DNA of 64,000 bases from Russula earlei (taxonomy: Eukaryota > Basidiomycota > Agaricomycetes > Russulales > Russulaceae): contig JAGFNK010000048.1 in the NCBI GenBank assembly GCA_025769875.1, positions 119,324-183,323 of the forward strand, in the 5' to 3' direction. Of the stretch, positions 12,480 to 24,200 are shown piece after piece. The notes below the pieces were generated by a model, which saw only the letters and a program-made list of their open reading frames with translations, was not told the origin of the DNA and did not search any database. The number at the start of each line of letters is the position of its first letter. Position 1 is the first letter of the stretch. The translations under genes and the position numbers were made by a program.

Positions 12480-14088
12480 ATGATGGTGTTTAATCTTACT
12501 CCACGCCTCTTGCTCGCGCTGTCCCTCGGGACATTCCGCGTCCTAGGCCATGACGGTCATGACGAAACCCAGATGCCTTTGGACTATGTCCGCTTCCCGT
12601 ATCAGGCGATGTACCCCGGGGACAATTCCGGTCTGTGCTCCCTTTGCGGACACGCTCAGAAAATCTGACGATGGTTTGGCCCTAGTGACTGCTGATTCGA
12701 TCTTCTCCGGTATTACGACGTTTGCCAGACTGCCATGGGTGCAGTGCCTCACGAGGGAGAAGGATGTCCCGTTCGATATCGCGTTCCTCGGTGCACCATT
12801 TGTACATCATCTGTTCATCACCCACTCGCTCGTGCCCAGTTGCTGAGGTGCCTGCTCGTTGCAGGACACTGGCACGTCGTACAGGCCGGGAGCACGCTTT
12901 GGACCGGCGGGTATCCGCGCGGGATCACGCCGCCTGACGTTGTACGGAGGGTACAACGTCCCGCTGGAGGTGAACCCGTTCCTCTCAGGGCTGAAAATCG
13001 TCGATTGTGGGGACATTCCAGTCACACCGTACGACAACACGTTCGCGATCCAGCAAATTGAGGACGGACACCGGGAGCTGCTGCACCGCACGCCGTTCTC
13101 AGCCCTGCCGAACGATTCGTCGACGGGGGAGGCGCTTGTGCCGCTCGCAAAGGATGGGAAGCACCACCCCCGTGTGATCACGCTGGGAGGAGACCACACG
13201 ATCGTGCTTCCGCTGCTGCGGTCGGTTTACAGCGCGTACGGTCCGATCTCGGTGATCCACTTTGATTCGCACCTCGACACGTGGAAGCCGAGTGTGTTCG
13301 GTGGGGCACCGAGCGAGCGCGCTGCGATCAACCATGGGACGTACTTTTATTGGGCAAGCCGCGAAGGACTCATCGCGAACGGAACCTCCATTGCAAGTAT
13401 CCCTTTCCTGATGGCATCCGTTTCCTTAAGCCTTTGCCTTGTGTGCGAATTGTTGGGATCCTAGTGACGAGTGTGTTTTTGTTTTCTATGATAGCACGGG
13501 GCAATCCGGACGACCCTCTCTGGACCGGCTGACTATGCGAATGACGATGAGTCGGGATTCCAGCGAATCGAAGCTCGGGAGATCGACACTATTGGTGCGT
13601 GGAAGGTGGTATTTAAATAAGTGGGAAAGGGCTGATCCTATCTCGTCATGCAGGAACTACGGGGATCATCAAAAAGATCCGCGAGACGGTGGGCGATAGA
13701 CCGGTTTATCTCTCCATTGATGTGCGTTACCCGATTCGCTGTTCTTATGAGGTAAAACAAACGTGCGCGGCCATGAACAGATCGACTCGATCGACCCTGC
13801 GTTCGCCCCTGCCACGGGAACACCTGAGACGGGAGGGTGGTCGACGCGCGAGTTGCGCACGATCTTGCGAGGCTTGGACGGCCTGCACATCGTGTCGGCT
13901 GACATTGTCGAGGTTGCCCCGGCGTACGACACGAACGCGGAGCTTACGACCATGGCTGCGGCTGATGTGGGTGTTCGAATTCACGAGAGTGCAGTCGCTT
14001 CGTTCCGCAGATGAGCTGACGGTCAACGTAGGTGCTCTTCGAGGTGTTGAGCGTGATGGCGAAGACGCCGTTGGGGAAAGTGGGCTGA
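12480..14088 (+). CDS. Secreted agmatinase-like ureohydrolase
   Basis: This belongs to the arginase/agmatinase superfamily, two-manganese enzymes that release urea from guanidino compounds such as agmatine. My model is join(12480..12630, 12686..12801, 12865..13392, 13495..13594, 13654..13721, 13781..13966, 14032..14088), 401 aa. An N-terminal hydrophobic segment (about residues 1-24, LLLALSLG) followed by HDGHD suggests a signal peptide, as in other secreted fungal members. Metal-binding motifs are GGDHT (His200), HFDSHLDTW (Asp223, His225, Asp227) and SIDIDSIDP (Asp321, Asp323), the last split by an intron. The block TGTPETGGWSTRELR is typical of agmatinases rather than arginases. The third intron (13393-13494) appears to use a GC donor (GCAAGT) and AG acceptor, because the GT one base later breaks the frame. 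No disabling change was seen. The exact substrate is inferred from the family. Confidence 0.9.
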
Positions 14089-14520
14089 CTGACTGAGGGG
14101 GGGGTTAAGCAGGAGAGAACGTGATGTATTTGTTACATAATCAAATGGGATCTACTTTGTCATTTAATTCATTTCCCCGTAAAGTCAAGTTCAGGGCAAA
14201 ACGCAACGCAACAAACCGTCCTCACCGACCGATGGTCTGAGGGCCCAATTCCCCTCCTTGTTGTCTCCGTTCAAATCGTTACTCTCAGTCGAAATCATCG
14301 TCCTCTCTTTCTATTTTCTTCTCCTCGGTGAGTGATCGTCATCGGTTCCCCGGTTTGTTGGTTGCCGAATAAAGCATATATCCCTCGCCCAGGCCTTGCA
14401 CCGACTTTCTTCCGTTCTCTCACATCCTTGCCCTCCCATCTCCTCCCGCCCTCCCTTATCTTTCTGTTCCACACGTCCCCCCCCCCCCACCTTCTGTTTA
14501 CGCCTTTCACGACTCGTTGG
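14089..14520. other. Intergenic region and probable 5' leader of the protease gene
   Basis: No gene was seen. The last 120 nt before the protease ATG are pyrimidine-rich (CCCTCC, C-run at 14478-14488), as is common in fungal promoters and leaders. No clear TATA box was found. Confidence 0.4.
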
Positions 14521-17470
14521 ATGTCAAGCATTTCTCCCAGGAAATCCCCGCTCTCGCGATGGAGGACTAGGACACGTGCAGTGCGCGATCAAGATGCGAG
14601 AGTCGAGGGCACCGGTGGCCCTGGTGGTATCGTCCTCCCATTGAACATGGTCGGTGCCGGCATGTACGAAGCGTGAGTTTCTTTCTTCCTTCCCATTTAC
14701 CGAGCCGCGCCGAGCCGACCAACGGCCCCATACATACATTCCCCCCACCGCGCCGATTCCAACCTCGGAAAGGATCGGCTCTTGCTCGCGGTTCCGTACT
14801 GTTCGTCGTTTTACCTCTTGTTTCTTCTCCCTTGCAATGCCGGAACAAGCCGTTCTGTCGCTCTACTACGCGGGCGCTTCTGCGCCCGCATCGCCTCACG
14901 ATCAGGCGTCACTTTATGCTGCCTTGTTGCGATCCTGGCCGTTTTTTGATCTCTGTCACTTTTCTCTGCCACCGTTGCGTTGCCATTTATTTCTGATTCT
15001 GATGGACGAGTCATCTGCGATTTCCCTGGGCGCCAGTGTTACTTTATACACCGCCACCATTTACGGCGTGTCTTCTCCGTTTCTCATATTGCACGATACT
15101 GATATACCCTTGCAGCCCCGAATCAGTGTTTACACAGTCGCTGTTCAAGTGGGTAGCAATAATCAAAACTTTTCCCTTCAAGTCGACACTGGCTCATCTG
15201 ACCTCGTGCGCTCTTATCCCTCGAAATCCTTCTTGTATTTGACCTCCTTCAGTGGATCGCATCGACATCCTGCTCTTCTGCCGCTTGCGCTGGAAGCAAA
15301 GGCCGTCAATATGATCCTTCAGCTTCGGGTGTCACCACAAAATCGAACTTTGTAATCCAGTACCTCGCTGGCAAAGTGAGCGGTCCTGTATACTGGGATG
15401 AGGTGCAGATTGGAGGCTATAGCATTGACAACCAGGCTCTGGGTATGTACCTCCAATCACTGCCCTACGTGCCTTCGTTGACTCCCGCCCGTGTCCACAG
15501 CCTCTGCAACGAGCGTAGACTCGGAGCCTCTTGAACGCGAGTTCAACGGCATCCTCGGCCTCGCCCTTCCCCAGAATTCCCTCATAGCGCAACTCATCCC
15601 TCCCGTAACAGGAGACGGACCTGACGGTGCAACATTTTCTTCCAACCTCTTCGGCATCACACCTGTCAATTCTACACCCTCGTCCCGTTTTTTTTCACTC
15701 GCTCTTTCACGGCCTGGATTTAGTGCTCCATCATTACTGGGTATTGGTCGGCATCCCTCGCAGCTGGTACCCGATCCTAGCCAAGTCAAGTACTCGGCAG
15801 TTGTACAACAAAACCGGGGCTTCCTTTTCTGGCAGGTAGAGGTTCACGCAATCACTCTATATGTCAATGGCTCCCCGCTTTCGGTCAATCTCGATCACCC
15901 TCGGTCAGGAAATCTATTTCCAACGGCAGTCATAGATTCAGGTGTACCATTCATCCTTGCCGAAAGTCACATCGCAAACGGAATTTATGGGGCCCTTGGT
16001 ATCGGACCTGCTGCAGACGGCCAGTGTAAGAATGTTCATCACCACTTTTTCAATCATCCGTTGACGAGAAAGCAGACTACGTCCCTTGCAACACGGCGAT
16101 CAACATGACCGTCACCTTCGATGGGCAACTAGAGATACCCCTACACCCTCTCGATCTCACAACACAATCTCAATTTGATCCTTCTTCATCCACTTGTGTG
16201 GGCCTCATCCAAACTGGTGGTGGCGTCATGGACACTTCCCCTGGTGTTTCCGACATGATTCTTGGTGCCGCATTTATGAGAAACGTATACACCGTTATGT
16301 CATATGATGTTCCTGATGCATTCGGGATGTTTCCGAACAACTCAAACCCCACCGCTCCCCTCCAACCACGGGTAGGCTTTCTGAGCCTAACGAATGCTAC
16401 ACTTGCAATGGAACAATTCTACAGTGTACGTGTCCTCAATCAACCAGCGTCGTCGGGAAATGCAAGTTCTCCCACATCGACATCGGGACAGGTTCTATCA
16501 TCCGACCACAATAAATTGGGCGTAGGGGTCGTCGTGCTTCTCGCCCTCGTTGCTGTCATAGGGGCTTGCGTCTCGCTTTTCGGCCTGCGGTGGTTCCTCG
16601 TGCGCCGACAGTTTCGCAGGAGTCCGCCAATCAACATCGACGCCGCAGAAACCAAACACGGTGGCGTTTCGACGACCTACACGCTCGCTCGTAACGTGTC
16701 CTTTTCTAATGCGGATGTCCGCTTGTCCTCTGGTATGAGTATCGCCGCCAACAGCGCACGCACAGCGGTCGGCCAAGACGACCCTGTAGTTGGCGAATTT
16801 GGTTTCCGCATGTTCAAGGACAAAGACAATGAGGCAGAGCCTGAGGTGTCATACCTCAACCTCGACCCAGGAGACCCGTCCGGGTGGCGGGACACCCTCG
16901 TCGGCAGCACCATGGACTTCCCTGAGCCGCCCAACCCAACATCGGCATTGGAGGCGGCTATGTTGGGATCTGATGAGCCCATCTCATCGTCCCGCGATGC
17001 GGCGCTTGCGGCGACGGTAGCGGCGGGGCTTCCCATACATCGCCACACCTGCGAGTGATATTGGCACCGGCCTAGACGTCGCTGAGCCACTCCTCGCGCC
17101 CACACACATGCAGCATGCGTCGATGGACTCGACCGGCAGCTTGGGCTCCATCAGCACGAGGAACGCCGCCAACGACAATGGCGATGATGGCCTTACCGAA
17201 TTTGGCGTGGCGAGCGAGAGCATGGCCGGGATCGGCACGGCGGCGCGGAGCTCACGGATTCAGGCGCATAGGCCGCACGCAAGCGGCAGTGGAAGTTTTG
17301 CCAGCCTCGGAAGCATGTCACCCCCATCTCTCGGCGACCTTAGCCCAGGCACCGGCCCCAGACATAGCGCTCGTTTTCTGAGCATTGCACCTGGGGAGCG
17401 ACTGAGTGCGTATTCGCTCACCGAAGAAACTGCGTTAAACACGACACCGCAGCCTCCACCACCATCATAG
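14521..17470 (+). CDS. Membrane-anchored pepsin-like aspartic protease (A1)
   Basis: This is an endopeptidase of family A1. My model is join(14521..14672, 15127..15205, 15253..15442, 15501..16025, 16076..17016, 17087..17470), 756 aa. The first catalytic motif is VDTGSSDLW (Asp71), with an intron between Leu and Trp. The flap region is read as GKVSGPVYWDEVQIGG. The second motif is IDSGVPFIL (Asp286), where Val replaces the usual Thr/Ser after Gly. The disulfide-containing blocks YYVPCN and STCVGLIQT follow. A single transmembrane helix lies at about residues 464-486, followed by LRWFLVRR, which places the catalytic part outside and a Ser/Gly-rich tail inside. No signal peptide was found, so the true start may lie upstream; intron 1 (454 nt) is also unusually long. 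Without the last intron (17017-17086) the frame stops at 17058 and the protein would be 642 aa. The last exon ends in a proline tract. Confidence 0.85.
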
Positions 17471-18126
17471 TCCATTGTTTCTTTCCCTTCCCACTCCTTT
17501 CACACGCTCACGGATTTGTGCCATTTGTATCTTTTGTTTATTTCTATTTTCCATCCTTCTTCGGGTTCGCGGATGTGTTTTCCGGTATTGTACATGAGAC
17601 GCACTCACCATCATATCACTTTTTTCCTGGTTTAGGTTCAGACGGCTTGGAACGGCTGGTAATGGATGCCCATCATCCACAGGACGCTAGCATATTGCCT
17701 CCCTTTCTATCCATCGGTCGGTCTGTCCCATATATATACCATCTCCTAAAAGCAGGGCGTGTTTCTTTTTCCCTCAATCGCATTTAATCGTGTACAGTAG
17801 TCAAATCTAGTGCTTCCCTCTCATGGCCGTGCTCGACAGATGAGATCTACATGATCGCCATGCTGATGAATGGCCGCGTGTAGCCGACGGTTAAGAGTTT
17901 GAATTACAAGTGCGAGTAGGTGAATGTATTATGCTATCATCGGACCAAAACATTTCGTTGTCGGTCCATCCTGAAAAAAAAAAGTCCGCGGCTATCGACA
18001 CCATATCCAAGATGCGGCAAGCGGGATCATGTCAAACTTCGGCCATCAGCCGCAGCAACGGCGACGGCCACCTCCATGTGATGATAATTGCGGCGCGGGC
18101 GCACCGAGAAAAATTTAACTAGTTTC
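17471..18126. other. Protease 3' flank, no gene seen
   Basis: AT-richer sequence with T-rich tracts near 17530-17580 that could hold a 3' UTR. TATATATA occurs near 17732. No protein-like frame was recognised. Confidence 0.4.
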
Positions 18127-19260
18127 TCAAGCCAAGAGGGCGTTCACCAGCTCAGCCGCGCAAAGCTTGTTGCGGCTCGTCGCACGTAGACGCCGCGAGC
18201 GCCATGCACTGCGGTTCCTCGAGACCTCGAGACGAGCTCGGCGAACGCGCCGGCCCGCTCGGGTCCTGCACTGCATATTAGCCTCGCCGTCACCGATCTT
18301 TGCATGGAGGGTGTTCGCTCGCGCGCGAAGGGGGCTTATCGTCAGGGCGTGCTCGATATCGATATCCGTCCCGCGAGCGCGCACGCGATCGAGCAGGCGT
18401 CCGCGAGGGCATCGCGCACCGCGGGCAAGACGCGCTCGTGGAGCTCCCAGGGGCGAGGGCAGAAACAGCGATGGCATGACCTTGCCGACGATGTGTGCGA
18501 TCTGCGCCGAAAGCGCATCGCCCGCCATGTTCGGCGGCGCAGAGGGGCGGGTCCGCGAGCAGGTCCTGCCAGGTCGACGAGGACGACGACTCGACGAGGC
18601 CCCCCCGGTTCGCACAGGGCCTGTCCGTGTCGCGTACCCGCGTACGAGGCCCCGCTGGTGGATCCACCGGCGACCCCCGGCGCATCCAGGTCTGCCGTGT
18701 CCTGTCCTTGAGAAGCAATTTGGTCATCGCGTTGGACGCGACGATCGCTTGGATGCGCCGTGCGGACACTGCCCCACTGTAAGCTTCTCGCGATGGAGCA
18801 GCGGCGCGATGGCGAAGAACCAGGACCGCGCGCTGGTGGCTTCAAAGGGCGCGCCGATCAGCCAGCGGAAGGGGTCGTCGTCTGGCTTCAAGGAAAAGAC
18901 GTCCCAGAGTGCCGGAACAAGGACCAAGGCACGACGCTGACGCACTGGTTCCGGGAGCGAGGTATCACAGCCGTCGAATAGACATTTGGATCGAAAGGGA
19001 AGAAGAATCTGGCCGCGCTGGTGTACTTCGCGACAGGTCGAAACGAATTGTCGCAGCGTGCATGCCTTCTTCGATTTCGTCGACATCCTCCGTGGTATCC
19101 AAATCCCGCACCTGGAACCCTTGCATTTGCCATGCGAGAGGGGACCACACAATGTCCAGGTGTTGGCCGGCAGCATGCAACAGATCAGTTGTTTTCCGAG
19201 CACACTGGCATCCTTATTGACGGCCTGCGCAGCAAATCGCTTGGGCTTGGGCTTTGGCAC
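18127..19260 (-). other. Unrecognised GC-rich region with long minus-strand frames
   Basis: Three overlapping minus-strand frames stay open for about 500 nt each (18127-18615, 18290-18769, 18724-19260). Parts look protein-like, for example an acidic stretch DLDTTEDVDEIEEG near 19080 and a frame with PALWDVFSLKPDDDPFRW near 18870. I could not link them into one reading frame or name a family. High GC alone can open such frames, so this is either an unknown intron-containing gene, a relic, or chance. Confidence 0.25.
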
Positions 19261-19300
19261 AGGCAGCCTTCAATTACCTCTTTCCTAGTCACAACTTTCA

Positions 19301-19577
19301 GAGAGCAATCGTTATGTGGAAGATCGAGGACTAACCGTGTCATTTTTGCAATTTATATACGAACCGCTGAAACGTCATTACAAATGGTTCAGGCGCACGC
19401 AGCGTGGAAAACTAAAGCAATATGGGCGCAAGGCTCGGTCAAGGACAGAAGCCTTCCGATGGCGTGGTAGATCAGAAAAGGACGTCCTGACTAGCGGTAT
19501 GGATGACTATCCTCGGGCTCCGCCTCACATTGGTGAGCTGCATCTGGACTTGCTCTCCTGGATGGCTTTCTTCTCTA
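19301..19577 (+). pseudogene. Orphan exon of ER glucosidase I (GH63), cut by hAT
   Basis: An open frame after a TTTCAG acceptor reads RHYKWFRRTQRGKLKQYGR, FRWRGR, LTSGMDDYPRAPPHIGELHL and DLLSWMAFFS. These are hallmark blocks of mannosyl-oligosaccharide glucosidase (GH63), which removes the outer glucose from N-glycans in the ER. The frame is undamaged for about 92 codons and ends at the TAGGGATG end of the hAT element. Neither the upstream exons nor the remaining C-terminal part was found nearby, and the sequence past the far hAT end does not resume the gene. I infer a gene fragment left by insertion plus rearrangement. Confidence 0.8.
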
Positions 19578-19800
19578 GGGATGCCGAAGTTTGGTTCAGA
19601 ACCGAGGTTCGAACCTCGAATGCCTGAACCAGACCTGCAGTTCTGGTTCAGTTCTGTTCTGGTTCTGTCTTTCATCAGTAGGTTCGGGTGCAGGTTCAGG
19701 GCCTCCAGCATTTATGTGAACTCGGTTCGAATGAGTTCGAACCAAGAACCTACAACAGGGTTTTCAAGCCACAAATGTACAAGTTGGTATCAAATGATAA

Positions 19801-21188
19801 GGCCCCTTTTACCAACTGAGAATTCTTGAATCTTGAACTTGAACTTGGATTTTGGGATTTTCCAGGAGTGACAGGAGTTGTTACGAACCAAGGCCAAGTC
19901 CTGGCCGAAGATTGTCCTATTTTACTCAAGAAAAACCCCTCTCACTTTGCATTGCCAACTCCCTTCCATTTTCTGGGCTATCCCTCCTGCGGTACAAGAT
20001 ATTGCTATTGCAAAGGCACTATAACATGACCAGGCACCAGTTTCCTAATTGGGTAATCATCGCGTGGCAGCCACATGGCCACTCAGCCACCAGGAACCCG
20101 AAACAGTGGCACAAACTCTTGGAAACTGTTGCATAAATCATCTGACGTCATCAAGGCTCCAATGACATCATGGCTGACTGAGTGACTCCACAGTGACCTC
20201 ATAGGCTCACTAAGCGCTCCACAGTGACATCATAATAATGTCATCGCTCCACAATGATCAGTAAGGCGCTCAGTAAGCCTGAAAGTTGACACAAACAAGT
20301 TTATGCCTCTGTAGTCCTATTGGATGGTACCAAAGAGTCTAGAATAGTCCCAGTTCTTTGTAATCGACCCTGTTACACTGTATATAAGCCCCAATGAAGC
20401 ATGGCAGTCGTCAGACTGTCCATTTGTGATACTCTCATACCTCCTGGGTACTCCCCTGCGACCGCTCAGTTTAAAGACTTCCCTCGCCTCCAAGGTACTC
20501 TTCAACGGACTGCCTTGTCTAAGCCCCTTCACTGCACTGCCTCCAGCCTTCGCCTCTGCCTCTTGCAACACTTACCAGTCCCCATCTGGTACCTCCTCGT
20601 CGTTTTGGCTCGTCCTCTCTGTTCAACGCCGCCCTCGCCACGTATCATCTGTTCCGACCCTTGCCCACCTGCTCCTGAGTCCTTAGTGATCAGCAGTTAC
20701 ATGTCTTGACAGGAGTGACAGGAGGATGTAAGTGATATGATGTATATAATAAATTAATATGCATTTTTTTTTTGTTGTCATTTGCATATTCACATATTGG
20801 GGTTACACATGATGTGTCAGCGTCAAACTCGGAGTCGTAGTCCAACTCGAGCTCAACATCTGGTGCTTGCAGCCCCATTTTCACCAGAGCTGCACATACA
20901 AAATTTGCACAAAGATGTGCACCCACACATTGGTGACACATATTCTGCCTTAATGACATGCTTGCAATACCCCACTTGGAAGGAGTGGAAGGAAGGATTA
21001 GAAAAAATATTTTACATATCACATGTAAACCCAGCAAATCACACCGGAAAATAACTCATATTTGAAATGGACTCATATTAGTTTATTATGTCACTTACAT
21101 CACACCTGTCATTCCTGTCACTCCTGGAAAATCCTGAAATCCAAGTTCAAGTTCAAGATTCAAGAATTCTCGGTTGGTAAAAGGGGCC
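19801..21188. mobile_element. Non-autonomous Harbinger-like (PIF) MITE
   Basis: The termini GGCCCCTTTTACCAAC and its inverted copy continue as imperfect inverted repeats of over 100 nt (with TTGAATCTTGAACTTGAACTT inside). TAA flanks both sides (19798-19800, 21189-21191), the 3-bp TWA duplication typical of PIF/Harbinger. Without the solo LTR inside it the element is about 550 nt, and it has no transposase frame. It inserted one base inside the LINE 5' end. Confidence 0.8.
19879..20711 (+). mobile_element. Solo LTR A (833 nt), Gypsy-like
   Basis: It begins TGTTACGAACC, ends CTTGACA and is flanked by GGAGT on both sides (19874-19878, 20712-20716). TATATAAG at 20381-20388 marks its promoter and plus orientation. 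No internal region remains, so it is the product of LTR-LTR recombination. It sits in the left inverted repeat of the MITE. It is the same family as solo LTR B. Confidence 0.9.
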
Positions 21189-21220
21189 TAAGCCACTCCC
21201 CCTCGTGCCCCCCAAGGTAG

Positions 21221-24200
21221 TGTTGGATGTGCAGCCACCTGGTGGCATGTGTATGGACAAAGCCAGACCGTACATGTAAATATTTGAATTAGTTGTCATT
21301 CATTTTTTCCCTCAGTCTTTCACACACAAGACTGAGGTCAGTACCACACTCTCTACTTCTTTTCTAGAACTAATACTGTACATAGCAAAGCTTCCTTTAG
21401 GTTAGATCACTAACTAATACAGTCTTTCACACACAAGACTGAGCAAAGCTTCCTTTAGCTTCAACAGATTATGAGACCTGACAGCTACTAATTACATCAA
21501 CATCCCAAATAAAGCTATCTTTTCTCATAAAAAAGCAGAATGAGTACCTCACCATCAGTCGCATAGCCTTCAACCATAAAAGGCACAAGTGCCCCCACAG
21601 CGGGAGCTGTGGGAAGAAACGGAAGGGGCAGAATTCAATGACCCTGATGTGCCCTACCCTTGAAGATGGCAAAGTTGAGTATGCTCAATGGAAAGGAGTT
21701 ATGGAAGCTATCTTCCTAGCTACAGGACTGTTGGATATAGTAGAAGGAACTGAAAACAAACCAGACAAAAATGTAGACCCCGTCAGCGCCACAGATTGGA
21801 CATCCAGGGATTGCAATGACGCCTGCAGCCCAAATCTTCATGATAGTCCGAGGGAACGCCCTCACCATAATACTTGGAACGGTGGACTCTAAAGAATGCT
21901 GGGACATTCTCGCTGAATTCTTCCAAGGAACGGGTGAGCATCAGGGGCCCAACTATTGAGGTAACCTGTTCCTAAAACCATTAATGGACACAGAACCAAT
22001 GGCTCCCCAACTCACGCACAAAGTACTAACCGTGCAAATGCTTGCGACAATTGGATTCCCAATAAATCCGAAAGTCCTGGCTTTCATGAGGATCTTAGCA
22101 CTCCTGAAGACAATGCACACCTCTAAGAAGATCCTTTGTTCTACCCCTCTTGACAAGCTAAACACTACATACATATTGAGTCAAATCCTTATCAACAAGC
22201 GGGACACGATCTGCGAGTTGGGTGATACTACCACACTCTACTTTGCCAAAGCGTCAAATGAAGGAAAGGGAAAGGAAAAGAAAAAAGACAAGGACAAGAA
22301 AAAGTGCACACATTGCAAACTAAAAGGACATGAAATAACGGAATGTTGGAAACTCCATGGGAAGCCAAATGAAAAGGCAAAAATTGTGACCATTAACGAT
22401 AGTGTGCCCGGGACACCAAGGTCCCAACTAGCACAAATCACTAGCACTGCAATTGCCAATGCTCCCATTCATGACAATGCTATCTGTTTATACCATGCAT
22501 TAGGGGGTGACTATGAACCAACCACCGTCCTTGCGCTTAAGACCAGGACCTCCGGGAAGCTAATTTCTCAAATGACTGGATCATAGACTCTGGGGCATCA
22601 TGCATCATGACCTCACACCGTGAATGGTTCAGTCAATACACTGTGCTTTCACGCACCGTACAAGTCATTCTTAGGGACAACAGCTCCATCCCTGCAATTG
22701 GCATTGGCCAGGTCAAAGTCCAAATGCTGTGCCAACGGTGCATGGACCATGGCATTGTTCCGAGATGTCCTGCACGAACTGGACTTAAATGGAAACCTGC
22801 TCTCAGTTTCACACCTAGCACGGTGTGGAGCGCAAGTCTGTTTCAAAGGGCAAACATGTGGTATTTATGACCAAAACCAGCTAGTCTGTGAGGGGTCCTT
22901 ACATGGCACATTGTATGTCATGTCCATTAAATCCCCCAAATCCAAGTCCATGCGCATAGCCATGCTGGACCATTTCCCTGTGGAAGGCAAACAACTACAC
23001 GAGTTCGCCCTCACTGCTTGCACTACCTCCTCCAAGGTCCTCACTGGACCTTTGGCACCGTCGTCTTGGTCACTTAGACCCTAACACGATAAACCAAATG
23101 CTAAAAAATGGCATGGTGAAAGGAATGGAGATTGTGGGCAAAGGACTCACCACTGGGAAATGTATCCCTTGCCTCAAAGGGAAGCAAACCATGGATGAAA
23201 TCTCAAAGACGACCAGCACACATGCCAATGTTGTGCTTGGCCATGTCTTCTCAGACATCTGCAGAAAGATGCCCACTCAAACTCACCAAGGTTTTGAATA
23301 CTTCATCACTTGGACAGATGATATGTCTAGGAAAGTGTTTGTCGGAGGACTGAAGTACAAGTCCGACGCTCTAGCACACCTCCAGGCATTCACCGCATGT
23401 GCAGAAGTCGAAACCGGGCGATGCCTAAAGATCCTTGCTCGGATGGAGGGGGCGAATATACTGGAGGGGAATCTCAATTATACCTAACCCAGAAAGGCAT
23501 TCAGCTAGAACTCACCACCCTGGACACACCGGAACACAATGGCATTGCAGAACACATGAACCGGACCCTACTTGATAAGGTCTGGGCAATGCTTATCGAC
23601 GCTTGACCTTCCAGAGTCATTCTGGATCGACACACTTGAATATGTGGCCCTCATTCACAATGTCATGCCAACTTGCACACTCAACAACATGACCCTGGAA
23701 GAGGCATGGAGCGGGAACAAACCAAATGTCTCCTGACTCCGTGTTTTTGGCACACAAGCCTTCGTCCACATCCCTAAGGACAAACGCACCAAACTTGAGG
23801 CTAGGTCACTGGTGTGTACATTCCTCAGATATGCACACCAAAGGAAGGCCTATAAATTAGTCCACCGCCCTACCCATCACATCCTGGAGTCCTGCAATGT
23901 CGTATTTGATGAAGGGGGCCCCACACCATGCATCGAGTGTGTCACTCTCGAACACGATGACGCAGATGAAAGCGTTGACGATATTGAGGGAGACGATAGC
24001 GATCCAGAGGGGGTGCGAGATGCAGAACTGGTCTCTGATGCCAAACTGCAGGGCACTGAGGAGGACGAGCCCCCACAACCCACCATCAGGCGATCCACCT
24101 GTATCACGCGTGCGCCCACACGCAACGATGACCCCAAATTCAGTACCACAACTTATGGACAGCAAAAGTGATGAAATGAACAAGGAAACTTGGCCCATAC

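Noticed and set aside
16440..17105. Minus-strand frames of 71-142 aa
   Set aside because: They are antisense shadows of the aspartic protease exon.
19601..19625. GGTTCGAACC as a tRNA T-loop (B box)
   Set aside because: It is part of the hAT subterminal repeats; no A box, acceptor stem or cloverleaf is present.
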